The notes under the pieces were generated by a model. That model did not search any database, was not told where the DNA came from, and saw only the letters and a list, made by a program, of their open reading frames with translations. Positions 1-6,640 of a stretch of 19,293 bases of DNA are shown here, piece after piece; within the stretch, counting starts at the first letter, position 1; every line of letters begins with the position of its first letter. The DNA is from JAAYEL01 sp964344625 (GTDB lineage: Bacteria > Bacillota > Clostridia > Tissierellales > Peptoniphilaceae). Made by a program: the position numbers and the translations under genes. The stretch spans positions 1 through 19,293 of the forward strand of contig CAYFNZ010000021.1 of the NCBI GenBank assembly GCA_964344625.1, read 5' to 3'.

Positions 1-33
1 TTGCTTTATAATATTGTCAAGTTCTAATTAAGC

Positions 34-1341
34 TTATAATAAACCTAATTCCTTAGCGTTTTCTCTTAATTCATCTCTGAATTTTGGATGAGCGATTGCT
101 ATTAGAGATTCAACTCTTTCTTTCATGTTTTTACCCTTTAACTTAGCTACACCATATTCTGTAACTACCATGTCAAGGTCTTGTCTTTGAAGAGTTACGA
201 AAGCTCCCTTTGCAAGAGTAGGAACGATTTTAGATTTTTCAACTTTTTCGCCTGTCTTTTTGTCTTTAATCATAGCTGTTGAATAAAGAGCGATTATAGC
301 CTTACCGCCTTTTGACATGTAAGCTCCTCTATGAGTATCAGCTTGTCCGCCGGAACCAGAGAATTGTCTAGTACCGATAGATTCTGAAGAAACTTGACCA
401 GAAAGGTCGATTTCTATAGCTGTATTGATAGAGATTTGGTTGTCGTTTTTAGCGATTATAGTAGGTTCGTTGCAGTAAGAAGCATCCCTAAATTCGATAG
501 TTGGGTTGTCATCTAGTAGGTCATATAGTTCTTGGTTACCTAGGGCAAATCCTGTAATTACTCTACCCTTATCTATTTGTTTCTTAGATCCGTTAACATT
601 TCCATTAATAAGTAGCTTTGCAAGACCTGGTGTGAATAATTCAGTGTGGATACCTAAATCTTTCTTGTCTGATAAGAAGCCTGCTACTGCATCTGGAATA
701 CCACCGATACCAATTTGTACACATGCTCCATCAGGAATCATGTCAGCAATCATCTTACCGATAGCCATATCTTTTTCACTTGGTTGAGAATCTGGAACCA
801 TAGGAGGTACAGAGTCAACTTCTATGAAGTAGTCAATGTCGTCAATATTGTAAATATGGTCACCAAAAGTTCTTGGATAGTGTGGTGAAATTTCTGCGAT
901 AACTATATCAGCAGCTTCTAACATCCTACCTTCGTAAACATTACCTAGCCCAAGGGAAATATTTCCATGCTTGTCAGGTAGTGGTGTAGTTACTACGAAA
1001 ATATTTGGCTTAATGTGTGATAATCTTTCTCTACCTGCTGCACTTAAGTTGTTAGGGATATATGATCCCATGCCAAAACCTTCAAGCTTTCTATTTATAC
1101 CTGTATAGAATTCTGAGTCAACATGGAAAGAATCTTTGTACTTTTCATCCATGTATGGGTGTGGGTATTGTGGTAAATAGGTAGTTATATTAACTCCTTT
1201 TACGCTGTCTGCAACAGTGTGTAACTGTTCAAAAAATGCTCTGGCTTCTGATCCACCTAGTCCTGTTACTATTTGGTCACCAGACTTAACTAGCTTTACT
1301 GCTTCTTCCGCTGTGATTATTTTGTCTTTATAATCTTTCAT
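34..1341 (-). CDS. Butyryl-CoA:acetate (or 4-hydroxybutyrate) CoA-transferase family protein
   Basis: This is a 435-residue member of the acetyl-CoA hydrolase/transferase family, which moves CoA between an acyl-CoA and acetate. In butyrate producers the usual reaction is butyryl-CoA plus acetate giving butyrate plus acetyl-CoA. The N-terminal half carries AEEAVKLVKSGDQ (11-23). GIGGIPDAV (211-219) is the family glycine loop. HTELF contains E234, the likely catalytic glutamate that forms the CoA thioester. EIDLSGQVSSE (310-320) and GSGGQAD (329-335) are typical CoA-binding motifs. Length fits the family (about 430-450). The start is fixed by GGAGGAG just upstream on the minus strand. It diverges from the thiolase-hbd unit across a 370-bp AT-rich spacer before the assembly gap. 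Acyl preference (butyrate, 4-hydroxybutyrate, propionate) cannot be read from sequence; family assignment is secure. Confidence 0.87.
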   Translation of the reverse strand: MKDYKDKIITAEEAVKLVKSGDQIVTGLGGSEARAFFEQLHTVADSVKGVNITTYLPQYPHPYMDEKYKDSFHVDSEFYTGINRKLEGFGMGSYIPNNLSAAGRERLSHIKPNIFVVTTPLPDKHGNISLGLGNVYEGRMLEAADIVIAEISPHYPRTFGDHIYNIDDIDYFIEVDSVPPMVPDSQPSEKDMAIGKMIADMIPDGACVQIGIGGIPDAVAGFLSDKKDLGIHTELFTPGLAKLLINGNVNGSKKQIDKGRVITGFALGNQELYDLLDDNPTIEFRDASYCNEPTIIAKNDNQISINTAIEIDLSGQVSSESIGTRQFSGSGGQADTHRGAYMSKGGKAIIALYSTAMIKDKKTGEKVEKSKIVPTLAKGAFVTLQRQDLDMVVTEYGVAKLKGKNMKERVESLIAIAHPKFRDELRENAKELGLL

Positions 1342-1380
1342 TTCTCCTCCAGATAAAGTTCATTAATTGTAATCCACCAA

Positions 1381-1432
1381 TTTGAGCTTGTTTGTTACAA
1401 AACTCAACAGGCAAACATTTGCCTCAAACAAG
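1381..1432 (-). promoter_or_regulatory. Nested inverted repeats in the CoA-transferase leader
   Basis: About 40-90 bases upstream of the CoA-transferase start lie two nested inverted repeats. The outer arms are CTTGTTTG (1387-1394) and CAAACAAG (1425-1432). The inner arms are AGGCAAA (1409-1415) and TTTGCCT (1418-1424). On the minus-strand transcript this would fold into a hairpin held inside a longer stem, in the 5' leader. It could be a structured leader or an operator. The core TTTGTTACAAA somewhat resembles redox-regulator half-sites but does not match a full Rex site. I find no convincing paired -35/-10 for either divergent unit in 1342-1711; the rest of that stretch is AT-rich and otherwise featureless. 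Confidence 0.35.
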
Positions 1433-1711
1433 AAAAAAAACTCTCTTGTATAGTTACATCTCTATTTAACCATAAATGAGAGCAAATATCAATATATTTG
1501 AATAGATAATTATTTAATATACCAAATAAAATACAGCCATTTTTCTTAATCTTTTAAAAATAAAAAAATTTAAACATATTTAAAATTTGATTGACACAAA
1601 ATGTTTATCTAAGGTTGACTAGGGTATATAAGATTTTAAGCTGAAAAGGTAATCATACTTTTCATATATGCGTAGCAACATAAAAATCATACAAATAGAA
1701 AGATAAGTAGG

Positions 1712-1811
1712 NNNNNNNNNNNNNNNNNNNNNNNNNNNNNNNNNNNNNNNNNNNNNNNNNNNNNNNNNNNNNNNNNNNNNNNNNNNNNNNNNNNNNNNNN
1801 NNNNNNNNNNN
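1712..1811. other. Assembly gap (100 N)
   Basis: The run is exactly 100 N, the customary placeholder for a gap of unknown size, so true distance across it is not known. Coding sequence for a thiolase C-terminus starts immediately to its right, while the left flank is non-coding. About 1.1 kb of thiolase gene is therefore expected to be missing. Any reading frame drawn through the N run is not real. Confidence 0.98.
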
Positions 1812-1888
1812 AGGGTGGTAAATACGGTGTTGCAGCAATTTGTTCAGGAGCTGCTCAAGGTGATGCCCTACTTGTAAGAGTGGACTAG
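1812..1888 (+). CDS. Acetyl-CoA acetyltransferase (thiolase), C-terminal fragment at gap
   Basis: Only the last 24 full codons are visible, in the frame GGT GGT AAA TAC and so on, ending in TAG at 1886-1888. The peptide ends GKYGVAAICSGAAQGDALL then VRVD. This matches the thiolase C-terminus, where the CxG motif holds the second catalytic cysteine; compare GLASLCIGGGMGTA in the intact thiolase at 3906. The residues differ enough that this is a distinct paralogue rather than a copy. The rest is lost in the N gap. It lies 58 bp upstream of hbd on the same strand with no terminator between, so the two are probably cotranscribed. Which thiolase serves butyrate synthesis and which another beta-keto-thiolysis cannot be decided here. 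Confidence 0.85.
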
Positions 1889-1946
1889 TCAAGATAAATA
1901 AAGATAATAAAAAATATTATATATAAATAAAACAATGGAGGGAAAA

Positions 1947-2801
1947 ATGGAAATTAAAAAGGTATTGGTAATTGGTGCAGGACAAATGGGTGGCGGAATC
2001 GCTCAAGTTTTCGCTCAAACAGGACATGAAGTATTATTAAATGACTCTTCTGTTGATTCTATCAAAAACAGGATTAACTTTATTGATGGCCTTTTGACTA
2101 AATCAGTTACAAAGGGAAAAATCACTGAAGAAGATAAGAAAAACACTCTAGATAACTTAAAGGTTTGTGCTGACTTAGAAGAAGCTCACGATGTTGACCT
2201 AGTAGTTGAAGCTATCATCGAAAACGTAGAAATCAAGGCTTCAGTTATCAAGAAGTTAAATGGAATCTTAAGAGACGACGTAATATTTGCAACAAATACA
2301 TCATCATTACCAATAACTGAACTTGCAGCTTACTACAAGAAGCCAGAAAACTACATTGGTATGCACTTCTTCAACCCAGTACCAGTTATGACTCTAGTAG
2401 AAATCATCAGGGGTATCGCTACATCAGATGAAACTTACAAGACAATTCATGACTTAACATTAAAGATTAACAAGTTCCCAGTAATGGTTAATGACGTTCC
2501 AGGATTCGTATCAAATAGAGTACTTCAAGTTATGATCAACGAAGCAATCAGCTGTGTTGAACATGGCGTAGCAAGCGTTGAAGGTATTGACGAAGTTATG
2601 AAACGTGGTATGAACCACCCAATGGGACCTCTAGAATTAGCTGACTTTATCGGTCTAGATACAGTTTTATCTATCCTAGAAGTTATGTATAAGGGATATG
2701 GAAATCCAAAATACGCACCATCTCCATTACTAAGATCATATGTAAAGGCTGGTTGGTTAGGAAGAAAGTCTGGTAAGGGCTTCTACGACTACAGCAAATA
2801 A
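1947..2801 (+). CDS. hbd: 3-hydroxybutyryl-CoA dehydrogenase
   Basis: This enzyme reduces acetoacetyl-CoA to 3-hydroxybutyryl-CoA, the second step of the acetyl-CoA to butyryl-CoA route. The N-terminal Rossmann fold shows VLVIGAGQMGGGIAQ (6-20). The catalytic region has TNTSS with S119, GMHFFNP with H140, VEII with E152, and NDVPGFVSNR with N190. The C-terminal dimerisation domain ends in GRKSGKGFYDY. At 284 residues it has the normal family length. An in-frame ATG at 1935 exists, but the ribosome binding site GGAGGG (1937-1942) overlaps it and sits correctly for the ATG at 1947, which I choose. The codon choice (many AAC, GAC, TTC) resembles that of thlA and suggests high expression. It probably shares a transcript with the truncated thiolase upstream and the small peptide gene downstream. 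Confidence 0.95.
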   Translation: MEIKKVLVIGAGQMGGGIAQVFAQTGHEVLLNDSSVDSIKNRINFIDGLLTKSVTKGKITEEDKKNTLDNLKVCADLEEAHDVDLVVEAIIENVEIKASVIKKLNGILRDDVIFATNTSSLPITELAAYYKKPENYIGMHFFNPVPVMTLVEIIRGIATSDETYKTIHDLTLKINKFPVMVNDVPGFVSNRVLQVMINEAISCVEHGVASVEGIDEVMKRGMNHPMGPLELADFIGLDTVLSILEVMYKGYGNPKYAPSPLLRSYVKAGWLGRKSGKGFYDYSK

Positions 2802-2873
2802 TTTATAAAGTTGATAAATCTTTAGAAGAAAAGAATGTTACTTTTACAAGTAATTTAAGGATAGGAGATAGAT

Positions 2874-3033
2874 ATGGATTTTATCAACTTATATAAAGAA
2901 AAACTAACTGATGCTAAATAATATTGGTCTTTATGTAAAATGCATGATTATTACTTGTGTTTTCTTCGCCTTGATTTACTTCATAATCTACAGGATTACT
3001 TCAAGGACCTACTACAATATAGTGAAAAAATAA
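2874..3033 (+). pseudogene. Small single-span membrane peptide gene, apparently frameshifted
   Basis: A well-placed AGGAG (2863-2867) precedes ATG 2874, which reads MDFINLYKEKLTDAK and stops at 2919-2921. In the +1 frame, ATG 2911 opens a 40-codon frame ending at 3031-3033. That frame contains one hydrophobic span, CVFFALIYFIIYRI, and a basic tail. Removing one A from the AAA at the junction would fuse the two into a roughly 52-residue peptide: an amphipathic N-terminus, one membrane helix and a charged tail. A frameshift mutation or sequencing error is the simplest reading. Translational coupling of two overlapping ORFs is the alternative, but ATG 2911 has no ribosome binding site of its own. 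The unit follows hbd without a terminator and ends 2 bases before a strong hairpin. Function unknown. Confidence 0.45.
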
Positions 3034-3035
3034 TT

Positions 3036-3081
3036 CAAAATCCCCAAGAAGGCAAATGCTGCTTCAATCTTGGGGATTTTG
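3036..3081 (+). terminator. Perfect 14-bp hairpin ending the hbd unit
   Basis: The arms CAAAATCCCCAAGA (3036-3049) and TCTTGGGGATTTTG (3068-3081) pair perfectly around an 18-base loop. The A-run on one side and T-run on the other could stop transcription from either direction. It directly follows the stop codon of the small membrane peptide frame. Confidence 0.75.
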
Positions 3082-3133
3082 TTGCCTTGATGGAAGTTTA
3101 GTGTTAAGATTATAACATATTGGGTATAAATAA

Positions 3134-3666
3134 TTTATATTTGAAGATGAGATAATAAATATTTTAAGCAAGGATTCAAAGGATTCTGACAATGAGCTCT
3201 TAAAACAAATTATCGAAGGTAACTTGGGGGAAGATATATATCTAATGCCGTAAACTTTGTATTTATTGCTAAGGTTTGGAAGAGGCCCAACCACAATCTA
3301 GGCCTTACCCTTATATCGACCCTGATGGTGATAAGCATGGTTGCCAAGTATTTTAATGTTAATAATATAAGCCTGGGGGCAATCGTTTTACAAATGATTA
3401 GTTTGTGGCTGTTTTTTACGGTTCACACCCTGTTTATTTATTATATATTTCAACCATATAACGATAAGTATGAGCCTAAGTCTCCCGCTTATATGGTGAT
3501 GAATATTTTAGTGTATCTTGTCTGCTATGGGCTTATGGTCTTAAGTCCATCCGGTCCTCTAGTAGGTCCAATTTCAATAGGGGTAGCACTCTTGTATGTC
3601 TTGGTATCACTAGCTTTGGTCTATAAGATTGCTCCAAAGACATTTGTCATAAGGTATAGAAAATAA
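3134..3666 (+). pseudogene. Degraded multi-span membrane protein gene
   Basis: Two open stretches in different frames adjoin. The first (3134-3253) has no start codon and reads FIFEDEIINILSKDSKDSDN then ELLKQIIEGNLGEDIY before a stop. The second is open from just after a stop near 3217 to 3666. It encodes about 150 residues with several hydrophobic segments (LISTLMVISMVA, MISLWLFFTVHTLFIYYIF, ILVYLVCYGLMVL, VALLYVLVSLALVY) and a basic end, FVIRYRK. Its first ATG (3325) lies inside a hydrophobic helix and has no ribosome binding site, so a 113-residue protein starting there is unlikely to be authentic. One lost base near 3240 would join the two stretches. I read this as the C-terminal remnant of a larger membrane protein. 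I do not recognise the family. Confidence 0.5.
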
Positions 3667-3781
3667 AATAGGACTTTACAAGACAGATAAAAATTGAGAC
3701 AATATACATGAATGGTAGTTCACGTGAAAATATATTTTTAAGAAAATTATAAAAATATATTGGTGGACTCTTATGATAACG

Positions 3782-3810
3782 TTGTTTTTTCTCTTAATTT
3801 GAGATACAAT
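3782..3810 (+). promoter_or_regulatory. Candidate sigma-A promoter of thlA
   Basis: TTGTTT (3782-3787), a 17-bp spacer and TACAAT (3805-3810) form a plausible housekeeping promoter. It would give a leader of about 90 bases before the thlA ribosome binding site AGGAGG (3895-3900). The remainder of 3667-3905 is AT-rich and shows no gene. Confidence 0.4.
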
Positions 3811-3905
3811 AAAATTGTTAAAAAAGTTTATTAGTTTTGCCTTTCTGAGCAGACTACTATGCAATCAGTTATGTTAAATAACTATTAATTTTTTAGGAGG
3901 ATAGA

Positions 3906-5114
3906 ATGAGTAAAGTATTTATTACAGCAGCAAAAAGAACACCAATTGCAAGTTTCCAAGGTAGCTTAAAGGCAGTTAAGCCTGGCGACTTAGGAGCAAC
4001 TGTTATCAAAAACATTATTGAAGAATCTAAACTTGACGCTTCAAAATTAGACGAAGTAATAATGGGTAACGTATTATCAGCTGGTCAAGGACAAAACGTT
4101 GCTAGACAATGTTCACTTGGCGCTGGTGTTCCAGTAGAAGTTCCAGCTTATGGAATTAACATGGTTTGTGGTTCTGGTATGAAGGCAGTTATCAATGCCT
4201 ACGAATCAGTTTTAGCTGGTATCAACAACCTAGTTATAGCTGGTGGTACAGAAAGCATGTCACAAGCTCCATACCTAGTATCAGCTAACAACAGAGGCGG
4301 AGTTAAGATGGGTAACCAAGTTATGGTTGACCACCTGATTAACGATGGTCTTTGGGATGTATACAACAACTATCACATGGGTATCACAGCTGAAAATATA
4401 GCTGCTAAACACAATCTTACTAGAGAACAACAAGATGAATTTGCTGCTAACTCTCAACAAAAAGCTGTTGAAGCTATCAAAGAAGGCAGATTCGAAGGCG
4501 AAATCGTTCCAGTAGTTGTAAAGACTAGAAAGGGCGAAGTAGTATTTGATACTGACGAATATCCAAAAGAAGGTACAACTGCAGAAGGTATTGGAAAATT
4601 ACGTCCAGCTTTCAAGAAAGATGGTACAGTAACTGCTGCTAACGCTTCAGGTATTAACGACTCTGCTTCAGTTTGTCTAGTTGCATCTGAAGAAGCTGTT
4701 AAAGAAAATGGCTTAAAGCCACTTGTAGAAATCGTTGCAGTTGGTCAAGGTGGGGTTGATCCAAGCGTTATGGGTCTTGGTCCAGTTCCAGCAATCAGAC
4801 AAGCACTAAAGAGAGCTAACCTTGAATTAAAAGACATCGACGTATTAGAATTAAACGAAGCATTCGCAGCTCAATCACTAGGTGTTGTTACAGAATTATC
4901 TGAAGAACACGGAGTAGCTTTCGACGAAATCCTTGCAAAAACTAACATGAACGGTGGAGCTATTGCATTAGGACACCCAATCGGAGCATCAGGAAACAGA
5001 ATTATCGTTACACTAATCAACATCATGAAGAAAAAAGGCTACAAATACGGCTTAGCTTCATTATGTATCGGTGGTGGAATGGGTACTGCTGTAATCGTAA
5101 AGAACGTAGACTAA
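3906..5114 (+). CDS. thlA: Acetyl-CoA C-acetyltransferase (thiolase)
   Basis: This enzyme condenses two acetyl-CoA into acetoacetyl-CoA, the entry step of butyrate formation and reversible in beta-oxidation-like routes. It is a complete 402-residue biosynthetic-type thiolase. The acyl-accepting cysteine is C88 in NMVCGSGMKA. GGTESMS (113-119), NEAF (317-320), GGAIALGHPIGASG with H357, and CIGGGMGTA with C387 complete the active site. The start is set by AGGAGG six bases upstream. The gene stands alone between a candidate promoter and a strong terminator, unlike the second thiolase at the assembly gap, which is attached to hbd. Codon use is strongly biased, as in hbd, consistent with an abundant central enzyme. 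It could equally be called atoB by other annotation habits; the function is secure. Confidence 0.95.
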   Translation: MSKVFITAAKRTPIASFQGSLKAVKPGDLGATVIKNIIEESKLDASKLDEVIMGNVLSAGQGQNVARQCSLGAGVPVEVPAYGINMVCGSGMKAVINAYESVLAGINNLVIAGGTESMSQAPYLVSANNRGGVKMGNQVMVDHLINDGLWDVYNNYHMGITAENIAAKHNLTREQQDEFAANSQQKAVEAIKEGRFEGEIVPVVVKTRKGEVVFDTDEYPKEGTTAEGIGKLRPAFKKDGTVTAANASGINDSASVCLVASEEAVKENGLKPLVEIVAVGQGGVDPSVMGLGPVPAIRQALKRANLELKDIDVLELNEAFAAQSLGVVTELSEEHGVAFDEILAKTNMNGGAIALGHPIGASGNRIIVTLINIMKKKGYKYGLASLCIGGGMGTAVIVKNVD

Positions 5115-5148
5115 TTCAAAATCACTAAACAAAATAAAAGCCTAAACG

Positions 5149-5181
5149 ATAGGGTGCCACATCATGTGGCATCCTATTTTT
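5149..5181 (+). terminator. Rho-independent terminator of thlA
   Basis: ATAGGGTGCCACA (from 5149) pairs with TGTGGCATCCTAT (ending 5177) with a single G-U wobble, followed by TTTT. It lies about 35 bases past the thlA stop, a classic intrinsic terminator. Confidence 0.88.
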
Positions 5182-5240
5182 GTGTAAAAACCTTTTTGAA
5201 TAGAATCAAAGTATTAAATATATTTAATAAAAATGACACT

Positions 5241-5267
5241 TATTATCTTGCCATTTTTGAGATAATA
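5241..5267. promoter_or_regulatory. Inverted repeat upstream of the nuclease-like gene
   Basis: TATTATCT (5241-5248) and AGATAATA (5260-5267) are perfect inverted arms separated by 11 bases, about 40 bases before the next start codon. It could be an operator or a leader hairpin. In AT-rich sequence an 8-bp match can arise by chance. The surrounding 5182-5305 region has no other clear signal apart from the ribosome binding site GGAGGAG (5295-5301). Confidence 0.25.
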
Positions 5268-5305
5268 GACCTAGACAGCTAAATCTTGAAAATTGGAGGA
5301 GAAAG

Positions 5306-6109
5306 GTGATTTTAAGAAAACAAGAATTGCTAGTGGACCTGGGCAGGTATAAGTATTATAAAAGTCAAATTTCCAAAATCTTGGACAATAGGATTAAGGG
5401 AAGCCTTGTTGTATACAACAAAAGTGATGGACCTGAGTTTTATCATGTCCTTCCTAGTGTTAATGGAAAAAAGAAAAGAATTTATATTAAAGAAAATGAT
5501 ATCGAATTGAAAACAAGGCTAGCAACTCAGTCATATCTAATGAAGGTTGATAGACTCTTAGATAAGAGGATATTTCAGCTAGGCTTATTATTAGAAGACT
5601 ATGAAGATTTTGAAATACAAAAAATATTTGATGACCTTCCAGAAGCAAGAAAAAAATATGTAACACCACTTATGCCAAGTTATGAAGATAAGCTATCAGA
5701 ACTGGTAAATAGGGAAGGGTCTTCAAAAGGATTTTCAGCCGATGATTTATTAATAGTCACTAATAAAGGGGAGCGAGTAAGATCTAAAAGTGAGAAAATA
5801 CTAGCCGATAAATTTCATGATTTAGGGATTGAATACAGGTATGAATTACCTTTAAAACTTAAAGATGGAACTATACTTCATCCTGATTTTACTTTCATTA
5901 GTCCATATAGCTTGAAGGAAATTTATTGGGAACATCATGGCATGATGGATAACCCCAAATATGCCCTAAGTGCAATTAGAAAGATAGAAACTTATGCAAG
6001 AAATGGCATTTTCCAGAATGAAAGGCTAATCTTAACCTTTGAGGCATCTACTCATAATCTAAATTATGATATTGTAGATAAACTTATTTATAAATATCTT
6101 ATAAAATGA
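5306..6109 (+). CDS. Uncharacterised protein with PD-(D/E)XK nuclease-like C-terminal domain
   Basis: A 267-residue soluble protein starting at GTG, with GGAGGAG correctly spaced upstream. Residues 1-110 are charged and mostly helical, with a basic patch KKKRIYIKE (55-63). Residues 157-212 show a restriction-endonuclease-like pattern: RVRSKSE with E163, then E180, HPDF with D194 at a strand-turn, and IYWEHHG with E209. This resembles the SxxE / PD / ExK arrangement of the PD-(D/E)XK superfamily, though the usual final lysine is replaced by histidine. The tail DNPKYALSAIRKIETYARNG continues a conserved-looking helix. I recall similar WEH-containing hypothetical proteins in Firmicutes but no established function. 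The gene is monocistronic and ends 5 bases before an array of palindromic repeats; the stop codon itself lies in repeat-like sequence. DNA cleavage is an inference. Confidence 0.6.
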   Translation: MILRKQELLVDLGRYKYYKSQISKILDNRIKGSLVVYNKSDGPEFYHVLPSVNGKKKRIYIKENDIELKTRLATQSYLMKVDRLLDKRIFQLGLLLEDYEDFEIQKIFDDLPEARKKYVTPLMPSYEDKLSELVNREGSSKGFSADDLLIVTNKGERVRSKSEKILADKFHDLGIEYRYELPLKLKDGTILHPDFTFISPYSLKEIYWEHHGMMDNPKYALSAIRKIETYARNGIFQNERLILTFEASTHNLNYDIVDKLIYKYLIK

Positions 6110-6113
6110 AATG

Positions 6114-6470
6114 CTCCTGTCCTTAGTCCCTAAAACGTAAAAAGGGCAGGATGGAAAAGCTAGAAAAAATCAAAAATCTCCTGTACATTTCCTAAAAAAG
6201 GGGGGTGGTGTAGGAGGAAAAAAGGTAAAACTTGAGTAAATCTCCTGTACCATTCCAGGAATTTGGGGTTAGGGCAGGGTGACAAATGTCACTTGCATGT
6301 GAAATGCTCCTGCCCATAGCCCTCAAAATGCCAAAAGGGTAGGTTTAAGGGGAGAAAAATACAAAAAATCCCCCTGTCCATTTTCAAAATGAGGGGGGTA
6401 GTGCAGGAGAAGAAGGTGTAAAACTAGAGAAAACCTCCTGCAAGCTTCCCTAAATAAATCCCTAGGCCCC
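6114..6470. repeat. Tandem array of ~64-bp imperfect palindromic repeats
   Basis: The element CTCCTG (once CCCCTG) recurs at 6114, 6178, 6242, 6307, 6371 and 6435, a spacing of 64, 64, 65, 64 and 64 bases. In the first five copies most carry a complementary right arm 30-40 bases on. Copy 1 pairs TCCTGTCC with GGGCAGGA. Copy 2 pairs CTCCTGTAC with GTGTAGGAG. Copy 4 pairs CCTGCCC with GGGTAGG. Arm differences often preserve pairing through G-U or covariation. Copies 1 and 4, and 2 and 5, resemble each other most, so a three-element, 193-bp block seems to have duplicated and then diverged; copy 6 is degenerate and lacks its right arm. No coding frame is supported. A REP/BIME-like palindromic cluster or a structured RNA are the main options. 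Confidence 0.72.
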
Positions 6471-6558
6471 CACCTATTAAGATATTGTTTGCTATCTGTT
6501 GCATTTTAAGGAGAATTATTGCATACTATGAATAGGTGCTCATGTTTTTCTTTAGACT

Positions 6559-6589
6559 TATAATCTAGCCATTCCTACATGTTTGTAGG
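6559..6589 (+). promoter_or_regulatory. Candidate -10 box and operator palindrome before the TetR gene
   Basis: A perfect TATAAT (6559-6564) lies 77 bases before the TetR start, without a good -35. Ten bases downstream is the perfect inverted repeat CCTACA-TGTT-TGTAGG (6574-6589). The palindrome would overlap the transcription start, where TetR repressors usually bind for autoregulation. The link between this site and the neighbouring regulator is inference from position. Between 6471 and 6558 I see only AT-rich sequence with a weak possible TTGCAT/CATACT promoter. Confidence 0.45.
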
Positions 6590-6640
6590 GGCAAAGGCCA
6601 TAAAGGATTTGGGGCAATAGGATTTTTAGAAGGAGTAGAG

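Noticed and set aside
1591..1630. TTGACA (1591) and TATATA (1625) as a plus-strand promoter
   Set aside because: Their spacing is 28 bases, too long for a sigma-A promoter, and no better -10 lies at 16-18 bases.
1662..1892. Minus-strand open frame spanning the N gap
   Set aside because: It exists only because the N run contains no stops; the plus strand here encodes a clear thiolase C-terminus.
2874..2921. MDFINLYKEKLTDA as an N-terminal remnant of a second CoA-transferase
   Set aside because: The start vaguely resembles CoA-transferase N-termini, but the following sequence continues as a membrane-helix frame up to the terminator, so a frameshifted small membrane peptide explains more.
6114..6470. 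CRISPR array
   Set aside because: Repeats are degenerate over their whole length with no conserved repeat/unique spacer alternation, and no cas genes are nearby.
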